Source: Phanerochaete sordida | Lineage: Eukaryota > Basidiomycota > Agaricomycetes > Polyporales > Phanerochaetaceae | NCBI GenBank assembly: GCA_019973155.2 | Contig: BPQB01000037.1 | Coordinates: 248,001 to 312,000 of the forward strand | Direction: 5' to 3' | Length of the DNA: 64,000 nt | The notes under the pieces: model-generated | Seen by the model: only the letters and a program-made list of their open reading frames with translations | Told to the model about the DNA's origin: nothing | The model's database searches: none | Translations under genes and position numbers: made by a program | Shown: positions 23,462-36,981 of the stretch, one piece after another | How the letters are laid out: every line of letters starts with the position of its first letter | Numbering within the stretch: the first letter of the stretch is position 1

Positions 23462-24307
23462 GGTGTCCACGGGTATAAAAGTACAGTACGGGGTATAGTC
23501 GGAACTAGGACACAGGTCGGGGATGAGGAGGATGGTGGTGGGTGGAGAGCAAGGGAGCGTAAATAATAATTAATTATCGCAAGCAGTGCTCGAAGAGGCA
23601 ATCACATCTCACGCCACGTGCCGATTCACGCGAGCAGTAGTTCGCGTTCTAATCCTAGACTCGAGCACCGCAACTTTATGTTGCGGATCTTTTTACGGAC
23701 GTCAGGGAATGCCAGGAAATTGATTCCTCGTAAATCGCCTCCGTTCTGCTGCGAGTGCGCCGTCGCGATCGCTCGCTGTCGGAACGCACTGGCAGAGTTT
23801 CTATCATCGCACAACAATGAACATCTTCTGTCAGTCGTCGTAGGCTGGATGAATGTACTTCTATCGCATCTTTATTCGCCGCATGCAAGCGAGGGCTGTA
23901 GACATGCTGGCATTGCTAAGAGTGCTTGCACGTACGGTTACAAAATTCTCGCTACGCGGAAGCCGAAATTGAATATCAATTCGTTGCAACTACTTGCAGC
24001 TTCTGCCTGTGTCACCTGTGTATCCAGAGAGAGCGCAAGAGAGAGTGCGGGTGCTGTACAAATGCTGTTCTACGGATTCGAAGACATGCAATTGGACCCT
24101 TAAGTTAGACGAAAGTGGAAGGTAGTTCTCAGGGTCAGCTAATCGTTCCCGCGGATAGAGCTGTGCGCCTTGTCCTCAAACCATGATGATCAGGCTACCA
24201 CAACACAGCAACGATGTCCAGAAACCTTGTTATCGAATCGCCATGATCCTGCCACTTGCGACGGGTGACCACGCACTGTCCGTAACGACACATCTCGTCA
24301 ACGCCAA
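23462..24307. promoter_or_regulatory. Divergent intergenic region, MYND A / PKA-like kinase
   Basis: About 850 bases between two divergent starts. TATAAAAG at 23475 lies on the plus strand, which is the wrong strand for the MYND gene. A stretch around 23618-24108 is open on the plus strand but has no ATG-led domain content. No gene is called. Confidence 0.5.
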
Positions 24308-25621
24308 ATGGCCAGCTTGAGATCGCAGTCCTCAGTCTACTCGCTCCCGGAGTCTCTGTCCTCGAGCGGGCCCGCATCGACAGCCCAAACCTCCGTCGAC
24401 GCAGCCAAGAGCGCAGGACAGAGCAGGTCGTACCGGCTCTCTGACTTCTACTTCCAAAGGACGCTTGGCACGGGGAGTTTTGGGCGAGTGCACCTAGGTG
24501 AGTCTATCGCCCTGCACAGGCCAGTCGGACACTGACGTTGTTCCCGGCAGTACGAAGCAAATGTAACCTTCACTTCTATGCCATCAAGGTGCTCAGCAAG
24601 GAGCGCGTCTTCAACACAAAGCAGGTCGACCACACACAGAACGAGCGGCGGCTGCTGATGGCTGTGAACCATCCCTTCGTCGTCAAGCTCTGGGGAGCCT
24701 TCCAGGACGCTGCGAACCTGTACATGATCATGGATTATATCCCAGGAGGAGAGCTATTCTCGCTCCTTCGGCGGTCGAATGTAAGTCATGTGCATCGCAG
24801 CTAGCCGTCGCAGGAACCTCACCAGCCCCAGCGATTTCCAGACCCCGTGGCCAAGTTCTACGCAGCCGAGGTTGCGCTGGCACTGAACTATCTCCACGGG
24901 CTAGACATCATATACCGCGACCTCAAGCCGGAGAACATCCTACTCAACCGCGACGGACACATCAAGCTCACAGACTTTGGCTTTGCGAGGAACTGCAGCA
25001 CGCACGCCTGGACGCTTTGTGGCACGCCCGACTACCTCGCGCCAGAGGTGAGCATGCTCTGTAGGCCCTCGCCGCTGCAAACTGACTCCTCTAAGATCAT
25101 CCGCAACGAGCGGTACGGCAAGGCCGTGGACTGGTGGGCTCTGGGTGTGCTCATTTTCGAGATGCTCTCGGGGCTGCCGCCGTTCTATGTGCCGGACGGG
25201 AACCACGTCGCGCGCTTCGAGAAGATCTGCGCGGGCCCGCGCGCGGTGCGCTGGCCGCCGCAGTTCGAGCGACGTGCGACGGACATGATCCTGCGCCTGC
25301 TCGAGTGCGACCCGACGCGCCGGTACGGGACGCTGCAGCACGGCGCGGGCGACGTGTTTGCGCATCCGTGGTTCAGCGAGGTCGACTGGGACGTGTTCCG
25401 GCGACAGCACTGGCTCATCCGCGCGCCGTACATGCCGAGGATATTGAGTGCGGGAGACGCTTCTGCGTACGTTTTACTTCTCATTTTCTGAGGTCTACGC
25501 GTTGCTCAAGGTCTTCAGATTTGACACGTACCTTGAGGACAATGCTGAAGCAGCGTACGGCCAACCAGTCGAAGATAAATACGGCAACCTATTTCCTGAC
25601 TTCGAATACACCAGATCCTGA
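24308..25621 (+). CDS. cAMP-dependent protein kinase (PKA) catalytic-subunit-like kinase
   Basis: AGC-family Ser/Thr kinase close to PKA catalytic subunits. The N-terminus is Ser-rich, then [20 protein letters not shown] (glycine loop), [11 protein letters not shown] (catalytic Lys), [12 protein letters not shown] (helix C Glu), [25 protein letters not shown] (catalytic loop), LTDFGFAR, and the activation segment [13 protein letters not shown]. The C-lobe has [20 protein letters not shown]. The tail ends NLFPDFEY, a hydrophobic motif of FxxF type as in PKA. Five exons; the last intron lies just before [11 protein letters not shown]. The segment before the activation Thr is THAWT instead of the usual GRTWT. 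All catalytic residues are present, so activity is expected. It is flanked by two MYND paralogs but shares no sequence with them. Confidence 0.92.
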
Positions 25622-25871
25622 ACCCTCGTGGAGACTGTTGCTCTTATTTATTTCTCCTCATCTCTGTGTATCTGTATTATACTTTGGTGCACACCTGTAG
25701 AGCAAACGACCGTGGCATGTGGCGTGAGGCGTGATTGCCTTTTAAGGCTCCAGCCGCCAATTAGTGCCTCCCTCTTCCCTACCACCATCTTCGCTTGGCC
25801 ATAGCACTCTTAACTCTCAACTCTATCTTAGTTTATCCTGCTCAACCTCTCACTGAATCTACGATATTACC

Positions 25872-28045
25872 ATGCTCGGCTTGCGCAAGGAAATCCTCGA
25901 AGGCCCGTCGTTTGCGCCGCGCCCATACCTCGAGGGCCTAAAGCTCCCCGCGTCGTTCCAGCTACCTCAAATGCACATGGTTGCGGAAGATATCGTCAAA
26001 AGTGAGCTCTCTGTGCTCTGGGATGGTGTGGCCGTGCTTCACGAAACCCATAGTGAGGAAAATCCAGCGTGAAGGCGGGCCCGAACCGATCAACGCCGTA
26101 TTCATGACCTCCGGGGGGCCAAAAGGGGCAAAAGAAGAGATGATAGAGCCACTGCGGTACAACGTCCTGCTACCACACCTGTTTAAGTTCGCGTACTTTG
26201 TCCATGTCGCGGATGGTGCGTGTCTGCCCGCATATACCCGCTCCGGTCGCTGACATTCTCCGTGCAGTGCCCGATGCCATGCTAGAAGACATCGTTTTCA
26301 CGCTGGAGCAGTTCATCAGAGTCCTGTCGGAGTGCTCAGAGCGTCAGCTGCGCGCCATTGGACACGTATTACCGAACCAGACACTGGAGACCGCGCAGTA
26401 CTTCATGGTGCGTCGCACACCCGTTGCGTCGCGACCTCCGGCTGACACGCGTTTCTAGCTGAGCAACTCGCGATACAAGCTCGCGGTGCATCTCCTGTAC
26501 GTTCTTATGTTCTGACATGCGCGTATGTGCACCTGACTGGCATGCCAGAAACCCGAAGATCCACCGACCGGCAGACGCCGCCAAGCACCTCAAGGACCAG
26601 ATTGACGCAGACATGCCGCGGCTGGAGGGCAAGAAGGCATGGGCATACAACCCGTACGAGGCCTCATCTCTGCCTTTTCTACGAGACCTGACCGGTACTC
26701 AGTCACCAGTACACCATGTACGCAGAAGCGTTGTACCTGTCCGGCCAGTACAAGGAGATGAAGGAGGTCTGCGAGAACATCCTCCAAGACGCTGGCGACT
26801 CGGAGCTGGCTGACCTGCGCGAGCCGATCTTCATGTCGCGCCTCATGCTGTCATACGCGCTGCTCCGCCTCGGCATCGAGCCAGAGGCTCAGAAGGAGTA
26901 CGTTCCACTCCTGTTTGCTCAGACGTACGGCTAACCTGCGCATATAGACACACGGAGTGGACTGTGAAGATGATCAAGAAGGCACCCAACCGGTACCCGA
27001 AGGAGATTCTCGGCCAGTACCTCGACACTCAGGACGGTCCGGCGCATCCCGTCCTTACTGCGCTCGGGGGCGAGCGATGGCTCGAGAAAGGCAAGACGTC
27101 GACGACACTTAGACAGGACGAGCGCGCGACGAAACAGTGCCGAACGTGCGGCGTCACAGACATGCAGAAGACCTTGTCTCGATGTGCGAGGTGTCAGCAC
27201 ATCTACTATTGGTAAGGGCGTACTTATCAAAATGGACCGGGTCGCTGAACGCGCCTACCGTAGCTCCAAGGAATGCCAGAAGGCCAATTGGAAGGCTCAC
27301 AAGTAAGTCTGGACGTGGACCTCTTTTGTACACGAGACTCACCTGTGTTACAGGGAACAGTGCACGTACGTCATGCGTCAATCGCCGACTTGACTCTGCA
27401 GCTCACATCGGTGCCTCAGCGACGTCGCCAAGTCGCGCGCACGCGTCGAAAAGCTCAAAAGCGAGGGCTCGTCAGTCGCGCAGAAGGAAGCCGACTGGGT
27501 CGAATGGCGGAACCTGTCGCATTACGCGAACACCTTCGGGCTGCAGCACGCGCTGAACCTGAACCGCGACCCCGCGCGCGGGCGCACGCACATCGTCGTG
27601 CGCCAGGTGAAGCACGCGCCCGACGAGCCCGACCTCCGGCACCGCTTCACGATCACGCACGCGGGCGTGTTCAAGCTCGCGGACTGCTGGGACGCGCTCG
27701 ACGATGTCCTCGGCGGGCGCGGCGAGGGCAAGGCGATGGTCGCGGACATCATGAACGACATCGACTCGACGAGCGCGTCGCGCGGCGCGGACGCCGTGCC
27801 GATGCTCGACCTCACGCTCGGCGACGGCGTGCAGCCGTGGCTGGGGAGCAGTAAGTCTGTTCGTGCGAGATGCGGTCTGGCGTGTGCTGATGGGTGTGGT
27901 GTTAGTGGCGACGACCCGCGACGGGCTGCGGCACCGCCCGTACGACCCCGACTGGCGCAAGTCGATGAACAAGAAGGGCACTACGCCGCCCGACCGCATC
28001 CTCAAGTTCAAGAACGCCGAGGATGCCGAGTTCAAATTCGACTAG
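25872..28045 (+). CDS. MYND-type zinc-finger protein, paralog B
   Basis: Paralog of the minus-strand gene at 21.3-23.5 kb with the same exon plan. Starts MLGLRKEILEGPSFAPRPY, then MIEPLRYNVLLPHLFKFAYF, VPDAMLEDIVFTLEQFIRVL, EALYLSGQYKEMKEVCENIL and SYALLRLGIEPEAQKE. The MYND finger is CRTCGVTDMQKTLSRCARC, YYC, SKECQKANWKAHK and EQC, again complete, with introns inside and just after it. The C-terminal domain has RDPARGRTHIVVRQ, FKLADCWDALDDVLGG and DGVQPWLGS and ends AEDAEFKFD with a TAG at 28043-28045. A CT-rich leader precedes the ATG. Third-position GC is markedly higher in the C-terminal exon than in the N-terminal ones. Apart from the MYND finger as a binding module, the function is unknown. 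Confidence 0.86.
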
Positions 28046-28306
28046 ACCGCATTGGCTCTGGAGTGGAAGCTCCCATCTGTTCTCAGCAAAACATCACTGC
28101 CCAGCAACACTGACAGAAAGTGCGGGACTCCCGACAGCGGATCCTGCGACAGGTGATACAGATGATGCTTCTGCCATCGACATACGACGGACAATGCTTA
28201 GATCTACCACCATAAGCGATCGTCGGTTAATATCTAAATAATCATAGAGTACTAGCGAGTGTATATTACCCTTGTGTTGCCGTAACACACGGTATCCATG
28301 ACCTCC

Positions 28307-31300
28307 TCAACAGTCGTACTGCAACAAAATCATGTAAGCGAAAGCGTGAGCCGCAATGATGTATAGCACGCACCTGAAGTACCATCGATGTGGCCCAGGG
28401 GCTCTCCTGTTGTGCGTGATTGAGGTACATCCATGTGCTCGTCCTCGCCGTATCGGATCTATGACTGGAGAAACTGGGTGAGCATCGCAGCCCGCTGCAT
28501 ATACGAGCCACGTACCGTCTGAGAACGCCGGATTGTCCTGACGCGCGTCGGATATTCTTGAAGCTCAGCACAGCACGAAGTACCTCAGCTGCGATCTTCG
28601 CAGTCATATCAAAGCCGAGGCACAGTGCTGAGCCATCCGCGACCAGAAGCGGTTCTCTGTCCACGCTTTCTGTCTTCAAACATGTCGGCTTGAGCAAAAC
28701 ATCAGGCTAATGCAGGAAGAGGGTCAGGACAATCGGCCAGTGTGCGGGGCGGACGTTCGCACGCACATCGTTGTTCGCCTTGGCGATGTCGACGAAGATC
28801 TTGCCACTGGTGGGAATAGACAGACCATCGACCGTCTGCGCAGCGAGGGCCGTGCGATAGACACCAGCAAACGGCGGGTCCAGGCCTGCGTCGCTGTGAG
28901 CTCGACTTGCGCTGACTACGTCTCCATGGAGCCGACTTACGAAGCGCTTCCAGCGCAATCTCACGCAGATCTTCCGCCTCCTCGGCCGGTCTTCCGGATC
29001 GCGGGACAGCACTGCCGTGGTCGAGGTAGAAGTTGACGACGTGGATGAGGGCTACTTTGTGTAAGGGATAGGTCTCGTCCATAGACGTCGCGAAATACGT
29101 ACCTTGAGACAGCTCAACGCTGCACCCGACGAGCACCGCGAGGATGACGTTGGCCAGAGTGTCGTCGTCGTAGCCCAGGAGCGCAAAGCGCGCGTGCCAG
29201 GAGTCCGTGCGGCCGATGAAGATGCCAGCAAATGCGGAGGCGAGACTCGTGAGGGTCTGGAGTTTGGTGCCCGTGAGATAATGTACGCGGGGCGCCCCCA
29301 AGATGCTCACCCCGCTGGAATGTGCAGCTTTGATGTGCTTGAGCAGCACGCCAACGTGGTCTCGGGCAGCCTTCAATAATCTCATGTACTTCGACGGCTC
29401 GAAGTCCAAGAACATGAACCTGGGGCGCGGGTATCAGTATCTGCCAATAAAATGAGAGCATCGTGCCTACTCGTAGATTTCGGCGAGCATTCCGAACAGC
29501 TTCTTGGGTGTGAAGCTATCATCCGCATCGACCTCGCTCAAGCGGATGCCAGCCTTGATCAGCTGTTAGCGTCGCGCACCGCACAGAATATTAATATTGG
29601 AGAAGCTCACCACTTCGCTCGCCCAGTAAATCGGGACGTACTTCAAGACATCACGGACGATATCCACATTCTTGATCGGCTTTTGCGAGACGCTCCATGA
29701 CACATTGATAACGAGTTCACGCGTCTTACTGGAGAAGAACCCCAAGATCTTCTCCTCCGAGCCCGGGGCGCCAGTGAGTACTTGGAGAATCGCTTCTCGA
29801 TGGCGGCGAGCGGAAAGAGGATCGTTCGAGGCAAGGAAAAACCTGTAAACTGGAATCTCAGAATGAGTGATGAATTGAGGCGACGGCGCGCGCACCCTTT
29901 GCCCTTGATGACCTCCGCCGCTCGTCCCGCTGTCACGGGCACAAATGCGCCACCGCACAGAATCTGAGCGGCATCATGGTACCCCGTAATCTCAACGACC
30001 TCTTCCTCGCGGACCGGCCGCTGCATGCTATACAGGCCGCTGTCTCCCAAGTTCGTGAGGATCTCCTCCATCGCCTGCGGGGTCATGAAGGGAAACCACG
30101 TGTACACGCTGTCCGCGGTATAGTGCTCTGGCAGTGTGCGCATGAGGAGCCGTCCGAGCATGCTTCCGCAGCCTGGTGCGCCCGAGTCGCGCTGACAATC
30201 CTGGAAGCCCCACGCCGTCATGTTGAACGGCGTGTAGTCTGCCGTGAAGAAGCGGTCGCCGCGCGTCAGCGCAATGGCGTCGGCGAGGATCGCACGGCTG
30301 AGGGTATATGCTGAGTGTATGTGTTAACAGTGTTGTTTATAGACAAGAAGACGGGATACTAACAAGGACAGAGTCCCGCACCGTCCATGACAGGCTTTGA
30401 CTCTTCGGCCTGGAGGCCAGCGTACAGCTCCAGATTCTCGATATCACCGTAGAGTCTCTCAGCCACAGAAGCGATCTCCTTGTCCGAATTCCACTCAAGG
30501 AAGGAGGTGTAGGCTGTATGAGATGTCAGAGCTATACCGCCAACCGAAGTAGGTTTACGCACGTTTCAGCCCGATGAACTACATGGACGATGAGCATTTA
30601 CGATCGGAGACAGAAAGATCGTAGAGGGCGCACCTTCCTGAAGTCATTCAGCGAGCAACAGCCCCACCGACGTGCTGACTCGATACCCATGACCTCAAAG
30701 AGACGCATACAACCAGGTGTGCCACGGGCCTTGAAAGCAGCAGCCGGATGTTCCGTGCTATAGGTATCCGTTAGCTTTGCGACTCCATGAGCCTGAAACC
30801 ACTACGCACGATGACATCAGGATCTGAGCAAGGTCTTCGTCCTTAAAGGAGCCCTTGCGCGAACCTTTCGTCTGTCTCTGCGTGTTGCCAAACGTCCATT
30901 GCGTGGCATACGGTCGCGCCGCCTGCATCTGCCGCATGGCAGTTTTCAAGTCTGCTGGCGATAGTGTATCCCGGTCACGGTCGCCGAACATGCGTGACAT
31001 TGTCTGCTCGACCAATCCCTCGTCGTCTGACAACGGCCTGAGGTCAACACAAAAGGAGGTCGTCAAAGGATAAGCTTACGTTGCGAGGTGACAGCGTGCC
31101 AGCGGTACAAGCAATTGAACTATCGCAGGATGTCAGCCGGAGCACCACAAGCATCAAGCATAATGCTCACCTCGACGCTGCACACGTTCCCGCGGCCACG
31201 CTCGAACAGCGTATGGTCATCGTTCCGTATCTCCTGCACCACGTAAATCAGCCCGACACTCCCTTGAACATACGGACTGCACGCACCCCGAACGGACTCA

Positions 31301-32757
31301 GGCTCCAGCTGCTCCCCTGGCGAACCAGCCCCAGGATCGAGCTGAAGTAGTCCGAGAAGATCACGGACGCGAACCAGCCGCAGTTGACGAGGCGCGCGGT
31401 CTGGAAGATGTCCTCGTCCTGCGCGCCGAGTTTCTCCATGCGCTGCGCGTCTTCCGCAGCGAGCGCGTCCGGGTCGACGTACGTCCCGCGCTCGTTGATC
31501 GCGAGGAGCTTCCGCGCGATGTACTGGGGCCGCGCGTCTCAGCTCTGGCGTACGCAGGAAGGACGGACGACGCACGTTGTGGTTCCGGTTGAACAGCACG
31601 AGGAGCCCGCACACCGCGGGCGGGAGCAGCAGGAGGCGTTCCTCCGCGAAGGCGTCGGGGTGCAGGAGCCCGCGGCCGTCCAGGACGCGGATCGTTCTCT
31701 GTGCCTCCTCGCTCGAGCCGTACAGCGGCGCGAGGTCGACGTAGGATGACGTCTCGTTTATCGCCGCGTTCTCGTGGCTCGTGCGGAAGACCCTACGGAT
31801 GCTCAGTCCCTTGGGTGCGAAGCAACCGAAAGCCGCGGCACACGTACGTGTGTGTGACGAGCGCCGCGAACGCGAACATCAGGCTCGACAGGCCGGCGGG
31901 GTGCGCGACGAACTAGAGGCGCGCATACAATCAGGGTCTGCTCGCAATGTACACCGCAGAGCCGCACCTTGTCCCGGCGCAGGAGCGTGTCGAAGACGAG
32001 GCCCGCGTCCGGCATCTGCTTAGCCCCGAGCGGGTGTGTCTGCTGGACGCTACGCGCGTACGGCGTGCCCGCCATGCCCATATCCGGAGCGTTGACATTG
32101 TTGTACGAGCCGTCGGCCGTGCGGTAGGCGTACTGCGTGCCAACGTACGTGCTTGGCGGGTGCGGGAGGTCGTTGTAGACTTATATGCATGTCAGCGGCG
32201 GAGGATAGGAGATAGGAGAGGCAAGCTCGCGCTCACAAAGCTTGATGACCTTGTTCTGCAAGGAGGTCGCGAGCGGGCCCTCGGGTAGCTTTGACAGGAA
32301 TGTGATGATGTGCTCGAGCTGCGCCCGGGTCAGCGTACCCGTCGAACATCCTACCCGGCCTGTCACTCGCCAAGAATTTCCGGTCGTCTATCGCGCCGTG
32401 GTGCCTGATCGCGTCGATGATAGCGGGCTGCGTACCCATGAGCGGCCGGTCGCCGATCATAAATTATATAACGTACTAGGGACGCGACGTTGATCAAGGA
32501 AAGGTCCTGCGTAACCTGCAATCTGGCAGTGAGGTCGATGCGCTTAGCAATAGTCGAGTGGCTTACAGCATGACGAAAGTCGTCGATAATCTTCATGCCC
32601 GCTTGCAGGCTACTGCCTTCTTCCCCGTGATGCCCACCAGTCTTGTAGGCGGTGCACTTTGAGCCAAGCTGCGCCGCATCCAACGGATGGGACGTACAGT
32701 GTACGATAGTGCTCTGCTAGCATGCTTTGCCGAGCCTTTCGTCAATGAGCTCGCCAT
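28307..32757 (-). CDS. Psi-producing oxygenase / linoleate diol synthase (Ppo)
   Basis: Fungal Ppo enzyme, a fusion of an N-terminal animal-haem-peroxidase-type fatty-acid dioxygenase and a C-terminal P450-like hydroperoxide isomerase, making oxylipins that control sporulation and development. About a dozen exons. The N-terminus (MASSLTKGSAK) is followed by TGGHHGEEGSSLQAG, VYNDLPHPPSTYVG and QYAYRTADGSYNN. Dioxygenase motifs: AGTPYARSVQQTHPLG, ETSSYVDLAPLYGSSEEAQ, FNRNHNYIA and, carrying the catalytic Tyr, NCLYRWHAVTS. The P450-like half has PSKYMRLLKAARDHVGV, GYDDDTLANVILAVLVG and the cysteine ligand loop DGSALCLGFDMT, so the haem-thiolate Cys is present. The gene ends in a tiny exon (YDC, TGA at 28307-28309). 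The start at 32757 is the first ATG of an exon ending SYT; upstream exons are not excluded. No truncation seen. Confidence 0.93.
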
Positions 32758-34469
32758 CTCAAAGGGATAAAGTGGGCTCAATAGAGGAAGTGGGGAAGAG
32801 GGAACGTGAAAACTGAGGTGTCATGTGCCGCGCGCGGAGCCTTATATCCTCACCCGACCTCCATGCCTTGAAACACCAACGATGTCCAACGGAGAACTCT
32901 AAAGCTGAGCAGGACCCTAGGGAGACAAACATGCATCAGTGTGGGATATGATGAACACTAGCACAAACAGCGATGAGCGCGCCCATACCCAGCATTCTGC
33001 CGGTCGACGGACGACTGTGGGAGCGCAAATGCCGGCGTTTAGCAAGCCTCGAGATGAAAGCGTGCAGGATCACTTGCCGCTTGCTGTGCTTCATAGCACT
33101 GCGCTTGTTTGTCGCGATACGCAGCAGCAGCTCGGACCCTGTACTTCCGCACCGACCGATCAGTGGGCGCGGAGGCACGTACCGCCGCTGGAGATGGGCG
33201 TGTCAGGACATGAATGCGGTACCACGTCATAAGGAGGGCCTACCGAGCACAGTTTCGGGGCGCGTAGGCTGCAGCAGCGCCGACGAGATGCCTTGTGGAA
33301 GCACAAGGAGCACGCAGATGTGGCGGTTGCGTTCGCGCTGTGGAGGTCGGATTGACGCCTCGCTGTACCAGTGATGCCGGGCGCCCAGGTCCACTCTGCG
33401 CCCTCAAACGCTTGCTTTGGAGAGCTGCTGAGGCTGTGTGTCCGCTAGAGGTCGGATGAATCATACCAAAGGTGCTGTAAAAGAGATATTTGCTGTCCAA
33501 TCTTTGCTGCCTCGGCAAAGTTGGAGGCCCGGTGCGACAGATAGCCCTCGGCCTCCCCTGTGTCTACCCGAGGTGGAGATGAAGCGTATACTCTAGGTAA
33601 GTTGAACGCTTTGCTGACCAACCGGTGTCTGGATATGCTTTTGTGGGGCAAATCTGCGCTTCCCCTGTGGCGCACTCTGCACCCACTGTCGCAGGACCGG
33701 CTCCGAGACCCGTAAGCCCAATTATTCAAGCCTATTTTGAGCCACTGATACTGTGACGCTAGAAGAACGTAAGACAGGCCGTAAAGTCGAAAGGTAGAAC
33801 GCACCCTTGCGCCGCAGCCTCAGTCTGCATGAGATGCAGTAGCTAAGTAGCTGTATGAGGTACTTCGTAGGCTTCAAGAATTTTAAGCTCTACGAACTTG
33901 CGCCGACATCGGGGCCAGTAAGTTAGTAACTATGACGTCTGCTGTATACGTGCAGGCGCTGTGGCGGACGGCGAGAATCGTTTGCCGAGAGAATCAGACC
34001 CTTGGTTGACAGGTGGCGTAACTCAATACGGCGCCAGGTCACGGTCATGGCGAGCAAAACTGGGAAGATCTGCTTCAGCTGCAGACAAAGCTGACTGAGC
34101 AATGACGAATGTTCGGGCTGACAAACGCGAAAAGACTCACGGCATCTCTCGGATGCGCAGGCACGGCTACGCTCTCCAAATTCAAAGCTACGCACGTACG
34201 TGTGAGAGTGTTTTGAGCCATGTCCAGTCCAAAAGTCATGCTAAAATTTTTGAGAGCGATGGAATTGAAGTTTTGTGCAGCAGAGAACGTATGAAGACGA
34301 TGTAGGTGGAAGAGAGTCGTAATGCGAGCTTTATGCAGCGAACAAGGTGGAAGTTGGGAGCAAGAGTGGCCGTGGGAACGGAGCGCCTGTTCAGGATGTC
34401 CAGGAGCGTCCCGACGGGCGTTGGGTATTCGAGTGGTTGGATCCCGCCACATCGTCCACCCAAGCCAAC
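32758..34469. other. Intergenic, Ppo - P-loop gene 1
   Basis: About 1.7 kb. The left end is the Ppo promoter. Open stretches on both strands (for example 32973-33374 plus, 33445-33804 minus) have no recognisable motifs and no consistent splice structure. I see no RNA gene. It may contain decayed sequence, as elsewhere in this cluster, but I cannot show that. Confidence 0.5.
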
Positions 34470-36981
34470 ATGTGCGACTCTTCAGCTCATGAGCAGCGTA
34501 AGTGCTCGTCTTTGAGCGTTGGATCGCTCTGACTAGACGCATGCAGGAGAAGGTCCGTGCGCGAGCCACACGTTGTTGCGCACAAAGACCTAACGTAGTG
34601 CACCATATTTCAGCAACGAGAATATCATGGAATGCGCCATACGTCGGAAATGACGACAGGATTCTAGCGGATGCGATCTTGGACATGAAGAGGGAGGCAA
34701 ACGGGGCCCGCTACAAAAACATCCTCCCCATCATCCAGAGCTCTGGCACAGGCAAGTCCAGGCTGGCGCACGAAGTCGCCAAGTTCTTTGTCACCATACC
34801 GATGAACGTGCGCCCTCCCGCAGACACAACAGGTCAGTACCGTACGCAATAGTCTTTATGATTTTACTGAATGCCGCTGCAGCGTATCCAGTCCCCGACC
34901 ACAGCGCGCGCGACTACATTCTGTCGACAGGGTGGCTTCCCGTCGAGGCAAGCCCGAGGCACCTTGCTTTTTGGATAGAAGTGTTTCGCGTCTCCTCGGA
35001 GCTCATCTTGGAATTCGCTCCAGGAACGACGTTTGAGAACGAGCAGGACTTGGCAGTGGCATGGCGGAGCCATCTCGAAGACAACGACCGCGCAGTCCGA
35101 AAGCAGCTGTACGGCCGCGCCACGGAAGTACGTGTACTGGTGAGCATCATGTATTGTACTCATGGTTCTAGCGTAGTCTGCAGAACTACGTGTGGAGCGC
35201 GTCGGGGACAACCAATGGGGCATGGTGCATGATAGCCTGAAGGCCGAGGTGGCTACGGAAGGCCCGCGCCGACTCGTGGCCGCGATCCAGTCTCGGCTGT
35301 CGAATGGGTTGACGCAACCAGACGTGGCCGTCCTCGTCTACATCGACGAGGTGTACGAAATCTCGGCGACGAAAATCCGGTATGACCACCAGGGTAGGAC
35401 GAAGTATGATTCCCTGTTGGATGCGTTCACTGCCCTTGGTTCGTCGGAGCCCATCTTCCTGCTGACCATGTCGACGGACCCGTACGTCGTCCGGCGCACA
35501 GACTGTCCGATTCTCCACCAGCCGGCATATACAAGCCTCGTATTCGACCGCCCGCTCGACGGTGACTACCTTTTTTGTCCCGGGACCATGACCCTCTCCG
35601 ACGTAGCGCAGCCCAAGTATATGGCCAAGTTCGGGCGACCATTGTGAGTATATGCGCTGCATTCTCCTTGCAGAACGCGGTATACTCACCCAACCACAAT
35701 CCTAGGTTCTCAACTCGCCTGCGAGCCGCCGAGGAACACGGCTTCGAGCGCGTCGTCGACGACATCAGATACTTCGCCCTGGCGAAACTCCTCTGCTGTA
35801 GCTCCCCAGACCTCTTCCTGCGGGGCGATCAGGAGGACCACACGTCCGGGATGATCTTCGCACCACTCTCCACACGGCTGCTCCTGTCCTTCGACCTCAC
35901 CCAGTCGCGCGGGCGCAACCTCACAGAACTACTCGTTGCGCAGCACATGCGCATCGCATACAGCATGCCCGCGCACAATGACTACATCGTTTCCGGCGCG
36001 CCGTCCGAGCCACTCCTCGCCGAGGCCGCCAGAAGGGTGATGCACTCCCGGTGCAAGATCGACTGGCTCGACGAGCTCGCGCGCGCGGTGCGCAGCGGCG
36101 TTGTCAAGCACGAGCCCGCGGGCGCCCTCGCCGCGCGCACGCTCCTCACTTTCGCGTTCGACGCTGCAGCCGCGCAGCGCTTCACCGAAAGCACGCCGAG
36201 CTTCTCCGCGGCGGTGCCCGTGCTTTACTTCCTCCGCGCACTCTTTGCGCCGGCGTGGCACGACACGCTGCTCGGCGCGCTGCCCGGCGGCGCGCAAGGC
36301 ACTTCGCGCCGCGTGTCACTCCAGTGCTCATTTGCCGACGCGTTCGTGCGCTTCACGCACTTTGTCTCCTTCGACGGCGGCGACATCCCGGACGTGCACG
36401 TCGCGCTCGCGGCGGTCGCGCGCGGATTTGCGCTCGTGCTCGCACCGGCGTACGGTGCGGTGCACATCGCGGTGCCCGTCGTCATGCGCGACGCGCTGCT
36501 CACGGTCGACGTCATGTCGTACATCTTCATCACGCTGCAGACGCGCCTGGGCACGGCGGGCTCCATCGACAACGGATACCTCGCGGAGGTGTTCGAAGGT
36601 GTTGCGAACACACACCCGGTCATCCATCTTAACATGTACCTGGAAGGAGGGGCGCGCGCGCTGGACGAGGATCCAATTGACGTGGCGGACGAGGAGGGAA
36701 GCGTGCCAGTGCACCCGTGCTACAGGCTTGCCGCGTACGGCTGCTCGCGGGCGGTCTACGGCGTCATTGACGAGAAGCATGAGGGAGACTATGCCGCGCT
36801 CGTAGACCCGAGCACGCTGGCGTCTGACCACGTCCGACAGGACGCCCGGAGCTTGGAGTATGTGCAGCGCATGAAGGGCGAGTGGGATCGCAACGAAGCT
36901 TGTTTCCACTGGGCCGCGGATCCTGTGCTGCGCGCGCCGATACCGGTGGAGGAGTGTGCTGAGGGGCTGCTCGTGGTGTGA
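34470..36981 (+). CDS. P-loop NTPase with C-terminal nuclease-like region, copy 1
   Basis: Five exons (34470-34497, 34614-34832, 34883-35127, 35177-35643, 35706-36981). It starts MCDSSAHEQ. Walker A is PIIQSSGTGKSRLAHEVAKF, and a Walker B-like VLVYIDEVYEI follows about 190 residues later, then LTMSTDP. The region between GRPLFSTRLRAA and the end is large, helical and alanine-rich, with DAFVRFTHFV and HIAVPVVMRD followed by SYIFITLQTR, which looks like the end of a PD-(D/E)xK-type core but without the catalytic lysine. It belongs to a basidiomycete multi-copy family I know only as P-loop proteins with the IQSSGTGKSR motif; similarity in plan to Crinkler-type effector NTPases is inference. The second exon could instead start at another acceptor, which would alter about 20 residues. 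Two relatives lie just downstream. Confidence 0.78.

Noticed and set aside
23618..24108. 160-codon open stretch between MYND A and the kinase
   Set aside because: No ATG start, no recognisable motif, and Cys/Ser-rich composition without pattern; treated as promoter region.
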